In this document: piece after piece, positions 25,437 through 34,833 of the stretch
Numbering within the stretch: the stretch's first letter is position 1
Layout of the letters: every line of letters starts with the position of its first letter
Origin: CAVPKN01 sp963832835
Lineage (GTDB): Bacteria; Chlamydiota; Chlamydiia; Chlamydiales; JAAKFR01
Direction: 5' to 3'
Length of the DNA: 64,000 bases
Assembly: GCA_963832835.1 (NCBI GenBank)
Contig: CAWHVD010000001.1
Location: forward strand, 1,240,001-1,304,000
Translations under genes and position numbers: made by a program
Notes under the pieces: generated by a model
Seen by the model: the letters and a program-made list of their open reading frames with translations, nothing else
Databases searched by the model: none
What the model was told of the DNA's origin: nothing

Positions 25437-27929
25437 CTACCTTTGCCATAGGATTTGAGGTGATTCCAGAGGAATGGCAACACCTGCAAAATACGGTTTG
25501 ATGCGGGGAGTTAAGCTGGATGGGGAAATGGCTATGGGGACCTCTGTGCGATAGAGATGCCCATTCTGGGGGATCTGCCCAATGTAGTCCATTTCTTTGG
25601 TCATACCCTCCCCATACAGCTCCACTTTAACAGCATTGGGGTCTAATTGATTGAGATAGACCTCGACCTCAAATAGAGTATGATCGTCCTTGGCTTCGAT
25701 TTTTAAGGCGCCAAATCCCAATTTGCCCCAATTCTGTGCAAGAGAGAGCTCCCAATCGGCGATTTGTTTTGCGATTAAGCCGTGGTTTTCAGCCCGTTTA
25801 CGATACTTCCCTGCTGCGGGCAGATAGTACTTCTCTGTATATTCACGTACTGTGCGATTGGATGAAAAATGGGGTGTCAATAGTGCCATACTTTCTCGAA
25901 CCCTGTTGATCCAGGCAATTGGGATCTGGCCCGCATCTCTATTATAAAACTCAGGGATCACTTCATTTTCCAACAGATCGTAAAGGGCATTCGCTTCAGC
26001 TTTATCCCAGTTAGGATCCTCGCCATGTTCCTTGCGGTCTCCTAAAGCCCAACCCACTTCTGGAACATAGGCTTCTGCCCACCAGCCATCTAATTCCGAG
26101 AGATTCAGCCCTCCGTTGACAAGGACCTTCATCCCGCTCGTTCCGCAAGCTTCCCAGGGTCTGCGTGGAGTATTGATCCACAAATCGACCCCCTGCACGA
26201 GATGTTCGGTCAAAATCATATCGTAGTCGCTCAGGAAGATCACCGAGCTGCGTGCTTCTGGTCTAGAAATGAACTGCATCCATTTTTTAATTAAGGCGTG
26301 TCCAGGGCCGTCTGCCGGATGTGCTTTACCCGCAATGATTAATTGCACGGGTCTTTCTTTATTGGTCAATATACGGAGCAGACGCTCCTCATCGTAAAGG
26401 AGTAGATCAGGTCTTTTGTAGGTTGCAAAGCGTCTTGCAAAACCTAATGTCAAAGCATCTGGGTTTAAAAACGTTTTGGATTTGTTAATATCCTCTTCAG
26501 ATGCCCCTCTTACCTCTAACAAGCGAGTGAGTCTGCTACGTGTTTGATCAATGAGGCGGCCTCTTGATATGTTGCGCATCTGCCAGATTTTGGCTTCTGG
26601 CAGCTCGCGCATTTTCTTCACCAACTCCTCTGTTTCCCCAAGCCAGCGCTCTTTTCCACAAGTCTCTGTCCAAAGATCGTCGGAGGCTTTTGAGTCCCAA
26701 GTTGGCACGTGGACGCCATTGGTCACATAGCCAATCGGAATCTCTGCCTCAGGAAAGCGAGGGAATAGATCTCTAAAAAGATGGCGACTTACCGCTCCAT
26801 GTAATTGGCTAACACCATTGATAGAGCCGCTCCCTCTGATAGCTAAATAAGCCATATTGAAATCATCATGGGAATTAATCTGGCCTAGAGAAAGGAGTTT
26901 TTCAATGGGTATGCCTAGTTTCGTTTGAGCATAGTTTCCCAGATATTTCTCAATCAGATCAGGAGGAAACTGATCAAATCCGGCAGAGACTGCTGTATGG
27001 GTTGTAAAGTGATTGCCAACGCGCGTAGCATCTAATGCTACTTCGAAGGTTTGTTTTGTCTTTTGCATGAAACTCGCGGCCCTTTCCAAAACAGCAAACG
27101 CGGCGTGACCTTCATTCATGTGGCAAATTTCAGGTTGTTGCCCCAGGGCTTCTAAAAGACGCCACCCACCAATACCCAAAACGAGCTCCTGTTTTAAACG
27201 GAGCTCTCGGTCGCCTCCATAGAGTTCACTCGTTATGCCCCTATGGGCAGGGAAATTTGCGATGTCATTGGTGTCTAATAAATAGAGTGTTGTTCGGCCG
27301 ACTTTAACTTCCCAAGTACGCAGCCACAGCGGCCACCCAGGTAAAGTGATTTTTAAACGCAGCCACTCACCACTATCTAAGCGCAATGGTCGGATAGGCA
27401 ATTGTCCCGGGTCATTATAGGGATAAATCTCCTGCTGCTCTCCATTTTTGTCGATAAATTGTCTGAAATAGCCTTGGCTGTAGAGGAGCCCTATGGCAAT
27501 GACTGGCACTCCCAGATCGCTGGCGGCTTTGAGCTGATCTCCGGCCACATTACCAAGACCGCCCGAGTAAATAGGTAGCGCCTCGCTCAACATATATTCC
27601 ATGCTGAAATAGGCAATAGAGGTAAGGGGTGAACCACTGTGATTTTCCTGGAACCAACTAGGAGCGTTCAGGGCATCATGTTTGGCTTTTATGAGCTCAT
27701 TGATAACGTCGCTAAATTGTGGATCGGCCAAGAGGGTTGTCAGTTTTTCTTGTGATACAGTTTGCAAAACCGCCCACGGATTGTGCGTCAGATCCCATAA
27801 TTCGGAATCAAGCCGGCGCCAGATCGTATCAGCGCTGTGGTTCCAAGAAGAGCGTAGGTTTAAGGCAAGATCTTCTAGAGCATCATACCCTTTTATACTT
27901 GATCGATGAGATGGCTTGAGCGAATCCAT
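25437..27929 (-). CDS. glgP: alpha-glucan phosphorylase, DUF3417 type
   Basis: An 830-residue pyridoxal-phosphate enzyme that releases glucose 1-phosphate from glycogen or maltodextrin. An N-terminal DUF3417 domain (LNLRSSWNHSADTIWRRLD) precedes the GT35 fold, with IAYFSMEY, PIYSGGLGNVAGD, CHMNEGHAAF, GYVTNGVHVPTW and the cofactor-lysine motif EACGTSGMKVLVNGG. This is the Thermotoga/Mycobacterium-like class, different from the maltodextrin-phosphorylase-like GlgP I associate with Chlamydia. The C-terminal 100 residues carry a short beta-rich extension typical of this class. The ATG at 27929 has GAGGAT upstream. The gene is monocistronic and fits the glycogen storage known in chlamydiae. Confidence 0.95.
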   Translation of the reverse strand: MDSLKPSHRSSIKGYDALEDLALNLRSSWNHSADTIWRRLDSELWDLTHNPWAVLQTVSQEKLTTLLADPQFSDVINELIKAKHDALNAPSWFQENHSGSPLTSIAYFSMEYMLSEALPIYSGGLGNVAGDQLKAASDLGVPVIAIGLLYSQGYFRQFIDKNGEQQEIYPYNDPGQLPIRPLRLDSGEWLRLKITLPGWPLWLRTWEVKVGRTTLYLLDTNDIANFPAHRGITSELYGGDRELRLKQELVLGIGGWRLLEALGQQPEICHMNEGHAAFAVLERAASFMQKTKQTFEVALDATRVGNHFTTHTAVSAGFDQFPPDLIEKYLGNYAQTKLGIPIEKLLSLGQINSHDDFNMAYLAIRGSGSINGVSQLHGAVSRHLFRDLFPRFPEAEIPIGYVTNGVHVPTWDSKASDDLWTETCGKERWLGETEELVKKMRELPEAKIWQMRNISRGRLIDQTRSRLTRLLEVRGASEEDINKSKTFLNPDALTLGFARRFATYKRPDLLLYDEERLLRILTNKERPVQLIIAGKAHPADGPGHALIKKWMQFISRPEARSSVIFLSDYDMILTEHLVQGVDLWINTPRRPWEACGTSGMKVLVNGGLNLSELDGWWAEAYVPEVGWALGDRKEHGEDPNWDKAEANALYDLLENEVIPEFYNRDAGQIPIAWINRVRESMALLTPHFSSNRTVREYTEKYYLPAAGKYRKRAENHGLIAKQIADWELSLAQNWGKLGFGALKIEAKDDHTLFEVEVYLNQLDPNAVKVELYGEGMTKEMDYIGQIPQNGHLYRTEVPIAISPSSLTPRIKPYFAGVAIPLESPQILWQR

Positions 27930-28207
27930 GTTTTTATCCTCTATGCAACAAAGCTCATCTCATAAGCGATTGGCAAAAAACAATCAACCAGCTTATGTAA
28001 CCGGAGAAAAGGCTACAATCTTATCTGAGAATTCTGTCTCACGTGAACCTACATGCTCTGCAAGCTAACAAAAACTGCGGGCCAGATAGGGAATGCAAAA
28101 AATACAAACTTAGAGTAACTTAGGTTCTGTTCTTAGCCAATAAAAATCCTTTAACTTTTGGCTTCGGTTACGGAGTATTTTACCTGGCAGTCTCATATCC
28201 ACCAGAT

Positions 28208-31200
28208 TTGTTAGCTCTGCAAAAAGCAGTGCTTTGTCTTCGGCGAGCTGAGAATTCATGGCGTTTGCGATCAGCAAAAGTTTCAAAAGCACAAGAAGCC
28301 TTTTCACAAATATCTCAAACTGCTGAATGCTCGATATATGGGCATATGTACGATGTGAAACAGGTGCATTCGGATAATTTAGAGTTTGGAAGGTATTGTT
28401 TTCATGACATAGAGAAATGTAGCTCTACACTAGAAGAAAAAATAGAGGCTATCGAGAGGTATATTCAAGGACACTTCCCATCCATATTAGGGAGCAAAAT
28501 GGAAAGTACCATAGAACAACTTCCTCTGGATGTCGAAGGCTATTACTCTAAAAAGCTCCTTGAAGCAAAAACGAAAAAGTTGTTCCAAAAGCAAATTTTT
28601 TATCTTGAAAAACTCAGCGGGCTCTACTTAGAAAAAAACAATTGGACATTCGCAGCCAAACTCCTCAATAGCGCATTAAGTATTGCTGATAAGCATCTTG
28701 TTGATCCCTTTTTCCACAGATATCTAATATCAAGAATTGAGAGTATTGAAGACCTGTTCCTGGAAAGTAAGGGATTGAGGGTTGCTCCTCACAAAAATGG
28801 CATCACACTTGGGCTACGTTCTTGGCTTAAACAAGTTCGTAAATCCTGTACTGAGCAATTATGGGAAAAACATGAGCCTATTGAAAAAGTGCTGTTCTCC
28901 CTCACGGATTCGTATAAAAATATTTTGAGTGCTTTAGTTTTAGATTCCCATCGTCTTTTAAGTGGTCCCCCTACAAAATGGGCATGTGTAGGTATGGGTT
29001 CGATGGCACGTGATGAGATGTGTCCCTACTCCGACCTTGAGTTCGCCTTTCTTGTCCTAGAAAAAACAGAAGCAAGCCTTTGTTACTTTAGAACTCTTGC
29101 ACAGCTAGTTGAGCTAAAAATCATCAGCTTTGGAGAGACCCATTTCCCCATCTTTGGCCATCTGTTTGAAGAGGCATCAGCTAAAGCAAGTCCTACTCCA
29201 ACTGGTTTTTCTTTGGATTCGGGAGGCAATACCCCTTTAGGTAAACCCGGCTTGTATGAACTTATTGACACACCTGAAGAGCTTGCCCGGTTTCAGTCTG
29301 TCAAATGGATGCAGGACGATATTATCGTTACTAATGCCCTCTCTTCAGTTTGTTATATTGCCGGAGATGAAGAGCTCGTGTCAGCGTATAATCAAGCCAA
29401 AGAAATTCGGCACAAAATAACAAATGGTCTTTTTTATTTTACAGGAACCCCCTTACGGGAAACACTCGCTCTTAAACTCCTGGCAGGCAATTTACAAGAA
29501 TTTAAGCCCGATCTTTCCAAAAGCAAACAGGAAACAAGCGCTTTTGGCATCAAAAAAGAGCTCTACCGTCCCTTCCAATCTGTGTTAGGTAGCCTCACCC
29601 TGTTCTGTGGACTTCCAGCGTGTTCCACCTTTGAGATGATTAAGCAGCTCCTCCAAAAGGGATTACTCTGCCCTGAAGGGGCAAAAAACCTCACTCAGGC
29701 TCTCTCCCAGCTCCTCAATTTACGCTTTGAAGCGCACTCTTTTTACCAAAGTGAAGGTGAGTTTCTTTTGCATATCGAGCAGGGACAGCCTCAGGACTCC
29801 CAATACCTCTATCTCGATGAGAAACGTCTCGTTTGTCTCCGGGAAATCTACAAGGTGCTGATCCCTTTTCACTCTTGTGCTGAGCAGTTTTTGCGTTCAC
29901 AAGATCCCATGAGATTTGCCAAATCTGCATTCTATGACAAAAGTTTTAAAACCCAGGCAGCGGAATTTGAGAAGAAATTCCAATATGGGAATGCACATGA
30001 GGCCCGCCAATATAATGTTTCTCTCGATCCTAATAATATCAAGGCGCAATCAGACTTGGGAATGATAGAACACCAAATGGCAGAATACAAGGAAGCACTC
30101 AAGCGACATTTTAAGGGCTTGGATTTAGCTCAACAAAGATATGGCGAGAACCATCCCGATGTGGCCGCACAATACAATAATATCGGTGAAGCCTATCACC
30201 ACCTTGGGGATTATGACAAAGCCATCGAATTTCTCCAAAAGTCTTTGAAGATTCAACTCCAGGTCCTCTGCGAAAATCATCCCGATGTGGCCACAAGCCA
30301 CAACAATATCGGCAACGTATATGACAGCCTTGGGGATCACGACAAAGCTCTCGAGTTTCACCAAAAGGCTTTGAAGATTAGGCTTCTGGCCTTTGATAAA
30401 AACCATCCCGATGTGGCCAGAAGCTACAGCAATGTCGGCTCTGTCTATAGCAGCCTTGGGAAGTGGACACAAGCCCTAGAGTTTTACCAAAAGGCTTTGG
30501 GGATTAGGCTTTTGGCCTTTGATGAAAACCATCCCGATATAGCCACCAGTTATAACAATATAGGCCTGGTCTATAACAATCTCGGAGTGTATGACCAAGC
30601 GCTCAAGTTTCTTCATAAGGCTTTGGAGAGCATGTCTAAGATCCTTGGCGAAAACCATCCTAATGTAGCCACCTGTTACAACAATATCGGAGAAGTCTAT
30701 TTCAACCTTGGAGATTGGACACAAGCTCAAGAGTTTTACCAAAAGGCTTTGAAGATTAACCTTCAGATCCCCGTAGAAAACCATCCCAATGTAGCCTCAA
30801 GCTACAACAATATCGGCAATGTCTTTTACAAAATCGGGAAGTTGACACAAGCTCAAGAGTCTTACCAAAAAGCTTTGGAGATTAACCTTAAAATCTTCGG
30901 AGAAAACCATTCCGATACGGCCAAAAGCTACAGCGGTATTGGATCTGTCTATGTCAACATCGGGGAATATAAAAAAGCTCTCGAGTTTCACCAAAAGGCT
31001 TTGAAAATTCAGCTCCAGACCTCCGGCGAACATCATCCCCATGTAGCCACAAGTTATAGCAGTATCGGCATTGTTTATCAGCACTCATGTAAGTATCCCA
31101 TAGCCATCGAGTGTTTTTCTAAGGCTTTGAAGATTAGGCGTCTGGCCTTTGGTAAAAAACATCCCGAGACGGCCATGAGTTACAACAATCTAGGCGAGGT

Positions 31201-31705
31201 CTATATCCACATCGGGAGGTATGACCTCAGGAGCTATTATGTAGCCCTCGCATTTCTCCAAAAGGCCTTGAAGATTAACCTTCCGATCCTAGGAGAAAGC
31301 CACCCCGATGTGGCAGATAGCTACAACAATCTAGGTGCTGCCTATAAAAACCTTGGGGAGTATGATCAAGCCCTCGCATTTCACCAAAAGGCCCTGAAGA
31401 TTAGACTCCCGGCCTTCGGAGAAAACCATCCCTTTGTAGCGACAAGCTACAACAATCTAGGCTGCACCTATTATCACCTCGGGAAGTATGACCAAGCCTT
31501 AGAATTTTTCCAAAAGGCTTTGACGGTCTGGCTTATGACAAGTCACCCACATGTTCCAGGAGTGCTAGGAAGCTTGATTGCCTGTGTAGGAAAGGCATCT
31601 CCTTCACAGATCAAAACTTTACAGGAGACCTGTATTCTCTGTAGGAAGATTTTGGGAGATCAAGATCCTTTGGTTCGACAGTTGATGCAGCATTTTCCCC
31701 AATAA
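28208..31705 (+). CDS. nucleotidyltransferase-like plus kinesin-light-chain-type TPR protein
   Basis: 1165 residues. The N-terminal half (about 1-590) contains a DUF294/GlnD-like nucleotidyltransferase signature, GMGSMARDE at 262 followed by PYSDLEF with Asp276 and Glu278. The C-terminal half has 11 regular 42-residue tetratricopeptide repeats (consensus ENHPDVATSYNNIG...LGxYxxALEFxQKALKI) plus one degenerate leading repeat, from about residue 615 to 1110. The ninth has a small insertion. There is no signal peptide or membrane segment. KLC-type TPRs bind peptides, so a protein-modifying or effector role is inferred. The TTG start at 28208 is uncertain; an ATG at 28346 is an alternative. The gene stands alone and is convergent with the next. 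Confidence 0.75.
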   Translation: MLALQKAVLCLRRAENSWRLRSAKVSKAQEAFSQISQTAECSIYGHMYDVKQVHSDNLEFGRYCFHDIEKCSSTLEEKIEAIERYIQGHFPSILGSKMESTIEQLPLDVEGYYSKKLLEAKTKKLFQKQIFYLEKLSGLYLEKNNWTFAAKLLNSALSIADKHLVDPFFHRYLISRIESIEDLFLESKGLRVAPHKNGITLGLRSWLKQVRKSCTEQLWEKHEPIEKVLFSLTDSYKNILSALVLDSHRLLSGPPTKWACVGMGSMARDEMCPYSDLEFAFLVLEKTEASLCYFRTLAQLVELKIISFGETHFPIFGHLFEEASAKASPTPTGFSLDSGGNTPLGKPGLYELIDTPEELARFQSVKWMQDDIIVTNALSSVCYIAGDEELVSAYNQAKEIRHKITNGLFYFTGTPLRETLALKLLAGNLQEFKPDLSKSKQETSAFGIKKELYRPFQSVLGSLTLFCGLPACSTFEMIKQLLQKGLLCPEGAKNLTQALSQLLNLRFEAHSFYQSEGEFLLHIEQGQPQDSQYLYLDEKRLVCLREIYKVLIPFHSCAEQFLRSQDPMRFAKSAFYDKSFKTQAAEFEKKFQYGNAHEARQYNVSLDPNNIKAQSDLGMIEHQMAEYKEALKRHFKGLDLAQQRYGENHPDVAAQYNNIGEAYHHLGDYDKAIEFLQKSLKIQLQVLCENHPDVATSHNNIGNVYDSLGDHDKALEFHQKALKIRLLAFDKNHPDVARSYSNVGSVYSSLGKWTQALEFYQKALGIRLLAFDENHPDIATSYNNIGLVYNNLGVYDQALKFLHKALESMSKILGENHPNVATCYNNIGEVYFNLGDWTQAQEFYQKALKINLQIPVENHPNVASSYNNIGNVFYKIGKLTQAQESYQKALEINLKIFGENHSDTAKSYSGIGSVYVNIGEYKKALEFHQKALKIQLQTSGEHHPHVATSYSSIGIVYQHSCKYPIAIECFSKALKIRRLAFGKKHPETAMSYNNLGEVYIHIGRYDLRSYYVALAFLQKALKINLPILGESHPDVADSYNNLGAAYKNLGEYDQALAFHQKALKIRLPAFGENHPFVATSYNNLGCTYYHLGKYDQALEFFQKALTVWLMTSHPHVPGVLGSLIACVGKASPSQIKTLQETCILCRKILGDQDPLVRQLMQHFPQ

Positions 31706-31777
31706 GCTAGAGCTCAAGTACCTAATTGATGAGGGGGGATAGGCCGTTGAAAAGTTGCCTATCTCTCTACTCTATAT

Positions 31778-33265
31778 CTAGCTATGCCTATCTCGCTTTT
31801 TTCTGGCTGCAATGAGCTTATGATACGTCTGGATGATATGGAATGGCAGGTAGGGGACACCTGGGTTCCTTGCGTGGAAGAACCCTTTGATGATCTGTAC
31901 TAGTTCATTTTCGGTGAGAGTCCACGCTTGCTCTTCGATTAATAGCTCGATGGTATACCATTCACCAAGCCGGTCGGCAAGTGAAAGGCCTTTGGGCTTA
32001 CGACGTTCTTTGGCATACCACCAGGTTTTATACAAGGTGTTGCATAAGCGGGTGATGGTGGGACTTTGGGTACCATTGAATAATGTACGATTCAACAGCA
32101 CAATACCCCCTTTGTGCGACCCCAGGGGTGTTGCTTTGTAATATTCATGCAATTCGATATGGGCCCTTGTATAAATTGAAAGTCTGATTAGGGTATCATC
32201 AAAGCCGTAGATGAGATCGCCTAGTGAAAGCCAATTATCGATCTGCGATTTTACTGTATCATTCTTCAGGTCAATTTTTGGGATAGCAAAACAACGCTTA
32301 CGCAGGCTGGTAATCAAGCTAAAAAATGTGTCTTGATTATTTTGAAGGCTGTCTGCATCCCAGAGGCTATTTGCTGCATTAAATTGACTCAATAGATTTG
32401 AGAGTGGATTGTGTTCAGTTAAAAATTCCTTGGCTAAAAGCGGATAGGACTCGATGGTCTTATTGCTTAAAGATTGAAGCCAATCTAGAATTTTAGAATT
32501 TCGACATTGGGCTAAAAGAATTTCAAGGTGTGCGTGCAGATTGGATCGATCAGTTTTTTCAATAATGAGGCAGATCAGGAAGGTCATCAGCTTGTCTGTT
32601 TCACTCACTTCCAACGTGTTCTTAGAAAAGCAAGGAGGAATGACGAGTGATTGGTGAAATTCGATTTCCCATTTGAGTTGTGCCGGAGTAGGTAATCTGA
32701 GGGAGAAGAGGGCAGCAGTAATGACTAGGTGTACAGTAAGGTCATAGCTTACCACAAAAGGATTGTATTCCAAGGAGAGTTGTATCAGTTTAGGATACGT
32801 GAATGGCATCAATTTATTAAGAATCGATGCACGTACAGAGGGATGGCATTGCTGTATATAATCTTGTAAATGAAGGAAGCCCAACGAATAGACGAGTTGT
32901 AAAAAAGAGACATCACATTCTCCTTCGGACAACACCTCTTTATTTTCTTCGTCATAGTAACGGTCAATGTTTTCCAACAACATTTTTTTCATACTTTGCA
33001 GCCGCTTAAGGGAAACATCATGGGGCCAGGTTTCGATATCTGTCTGGAGCTCTCCTGGTTTCAGGTGGTAAAACACGATTGTAAGGCAGAACCTACTGGG
33101 CAATGAGAATCGGGATTGTGCCTCTTCCATAAAATTGTACCAGCTTTTTGTAGAAGCGGCTATTTGCGTGGTGCATTCAGTATTGGAGAAGATCGGTAGA
33201 GGATCTACATGGATACTAAGCGATGATGCTTCTTGACTATTGGGAACTGGAGAAATTGTGGACAT
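31778..33265 (-). CDS. hypothetical protein, helical, unknown function
   Basis: A 495-residue soluble protein, Leu-rich and apparently all-alpha, with no signal peptide, membrane segment or motif that I recognise. The first 35 residues are Ser/Pro/Thr-rich and low-complexity, like a flexible secretion signal of type III substrates, and the C-terminus is basic (AARKKRDRHS). It could be a chlamydia-specific effector, but that is a guess. It is a single gene between the convergent TPR gene and the co-directional dnaA, 113 bases from dnaA's stop. A hairpin (GATAGGC paired with GCCTATC at 31739-31765) lies between it and the TPR gene. Confidence 0.6.
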   Translation of the reverse strand: MSTISPVPNSQEASSLSIHVDPLPIFSNTECTTQIAASTKSWYNFMEEAQSRFSLPSRFCLTIVFYHLKPGELQTDIETWPHDVSLKRLQSMKKMLLENIDRYYDEENKEVLSEGECDVSFLQLVYSLGFLHLQDYIQQCHPSVRASILNKLMPFTYPKLIQLSLEYNPFVVSYDLTVHLVITAALFSLRLPTPAQLKWEIEFHQSLVIPPCFSKNTLEVSETDKLMTFLICLIIEKTDRSNLHAHLEILLAQCRNSKILDWLQSLSNKTIESYPLLAKEFLTEHNPLSNLLSQFNAANSLWDADSLQNNQDTFFSLITSLRKRCFAIPKIDLKNDTVKSQIDNWLSLGDLIYGFDDTLIRLSIYTRAHIELHEYYKATPLGSHKGGIVLLNRTLFNGTQSPTITRLCNTLYKTWWYAKERRKPKGLSLADRLGEWYTIELLIEEQAWTLTENELVQIIKGFFHARNPGVPYLPFHIIQTYHKLIAARKKRDRHS

Positions 33266-33378
33266 ACTTTACCTTCCAAGCACATTTAATTTTTGTGTTT
33301 GTCATGCTTAATAGACATCCATGTCATGTGAATATAATTATCTCGAGGCCCTTGGACCAAAAAGGTACAAAGTCGAGA

Positions 33379-34749
33379 TTATGAGCGTTCGAGTAATTTC
33401 ATAATGCCACTTAAGGGGCCTGTGATCTCATAATTTTTGCTTTCTAATCCCTTTTGGATCTGCTTGACAGATGCCATCACTGTGGAATGGTCGCGGGCGA
33501 AGATGTCTCCAATTTTCATAAAGGGGAGACTGAGGTGTTGTCGACACAGGTGCATGGCAATTTGACGAGGAAGCGCCGATTCTCGGGCTTGGGATTTGCT
33601 GAGAATGTCATCCATGCGGATTCCGTAATACTCAGCTACGGCGCGAATGATTTTTCCCGAGGTAAGGGCGGCTTTTTCTTCTTCTTGAATGAGGTCTTTT
33701 AGACAGTTTTGGACTGCTTTGGCAGACAAAGGGAGGGAGGGTGTTTTGTTTAAAGGTTCATTCAGATGGGTACGTAATAGAAGAGCGTCAAAGGCACGGA
33801 TGAGCGTTTTGGTATTGCCACCAAAGGTTTCTAGCAAGAAGGTAGCGACAGGCTCTGATAGTTCGAACTCTACTTTGGCTGCCTTTTGAAGAAGAATGGT
33901 GCGCATCTGGTCAATGGCTGGCATGTGGAGGGGAATCACAATTCCCCATTCGAACCGACTTACTAAGCGGGGCTCGATAAATTTGAGCTCATTAGGAGGG
34001 ACTCCGGAAGATAGAATGATCTGCTTACCTTCGACATGAAGAGTGTTGAAGGTATGGAAAAGCTCTTCTTGAGTAGCCGCTTTGCGCGAAAAGACCTCGA
34101 CATCGTCGATGAGCAAGGCATCAAATCCCCTGTACGCTCTGCGAAAGGTCTGCATCTCACCTGCGCGGATAGCCTCAACGACATGTTCAGTGAAGGTTTC
34201 GGCGCGCACGTAGACAGCTTTTTTTCCCCCTTGAAGCAGTTGTGCAGCCGCTGCCATCATGAGATGGGTCTTGCCGCTGCCGCTACGACCGTATAAATAA
34301 ATAGGATTGAATTGAAGAGCTGCTGGGTCTGTTTTTTCCCGAACACAACATTCAGTGAGGAGTTTATAAGCTAGCAGGTTGCTGGGAGAGGAAGCAAAAT
34401 GTTCAAAGGTGCACTCGGGGTCTATCTCATCAAAGCGAAGCGAGAAGGCGGGCTGGGCAGGCTGAGTCGGTGTACTTTTTTTTCGTGGTTTTACAGATGC
34501 TGGCTCATCGAAACGGGAAGCCACCGCGATGTGAACCTTAATCTGCTTCTGATTGTTGTTATACAGTCCCTTTTGCACACGGCTATGCATATGCTCTTCA
34601 AACCAAAGGGCTTTAAACGAGTCACTCGCTTCTAAGTAAAGGTTGCAGGCATCAAAACGGGTGATTTTAAGAGGCCGTAGCCACTTGTCAACCGCCTCCT
34701 TACCTATCTCCCTTTCTTGTTTTGTGAGAAACTCTTCCCACGCACGCAT
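33379..34749 (-). CDS. dnaA: chromosomal replication initiator protein DnaA
   Basis: 456 residues. An N-terminal oligomerisation domain (about 1-80) and a Lys/Pro/Thr-rich linker (about 85-100) lead to an AAA+ domain with Walker A GRSGSGKTHL, Walker B ALLIDDVEVF and a sensor region around LSSGVPPNELKFIEPRLVSRF. The C-terminal DnaA-box binding domain has FARDHSTVMASVKQIQK. It binds ATP and origin DNA boxes and opens the replication origin. Chlamydiae carry two dnaA genes; the neighbour yidC points to the copy located there in Chlamydia. The two genes are 84 bases apart on the same strand. I did not find a cluster of DnaA boxes that would mark an origin here. Confidence 0.97.
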   Translation of the reverse strand: MRAWEEFLTKQEREIGKEAVDKWLRPLKITRFDACNLYLEASDSFKALWFEEHMHSRVQKGLYNNNQKQIKVHIAVASRFDEPASVKPRKKSTPTQPAQPAFSLRFDEIDPECTFEHFASSPSNLLAYKLLTECCVREKTDPAALQFNPIYLYGRSGSGKTHLMMAAAAQLLQGGKKAVYVRAETFTEHVVEAIRAGEMQTFRRAYRGFDALLIDDVEVFSRKAATQEELFHTFNTLHVEGKQIILSSGVPPNELKFIEPRLVSRFEWGIVIPLHMPAIDQMRTILLQKAAKVEFELSEPVATFLLETFGGNTKTLIRAFDALLLRTHLNEPLNKTPSLPLSAKAVQNCLKDLIQEEEKAALTSGKIIRAVAEYYGIRMDDILSKSQARESALPRQIAMHLCRQHLSLPFMKIGDIFARDHSTVMASVKQIQKGLESKNYEITGPLSGIMKLLERS

Positions 34750-34833
34750 ACCTGATACCCTAGTAGAAACAAAAACGAGTCTATGTCATCTGCCCTTTTT
34801 TGGCATGACCCAAATAACGGTTTATTTGGAGGT

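Noticed and set aside
28110..28307. Minus-strand frame of 65 codons with a hydrophobic start
   Set aside because: It overlaps the 5' end of the TPR gene antisense and has no site or homologous feature, although it does show that the TPR start is uncertain.
30050..31540. Regular DNA repeats of about 126 bases that could suggest a CRISPR or satellite array
   Set aside because: They keep one reading frame and encode TPR units of 42 residues, so the periodicity is explained by the protein.
31738..31765. Terminator between the convergent TPR and 495-residue genes
   Set aside because: The stem GATAGGC/GCCTATC is good, but the loop is long and neither strand has a clean U-tract, so only a hairpin is noted in the gene entry.
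33266..34833. Replication origin next to dnaA
   Set aside because: I looked for clustered TTATCCACA-like boxes and an AT-rich unwinding region in the flanks of dnaA and saw none; chlamydial dnaA copies are not reliable origin markers.
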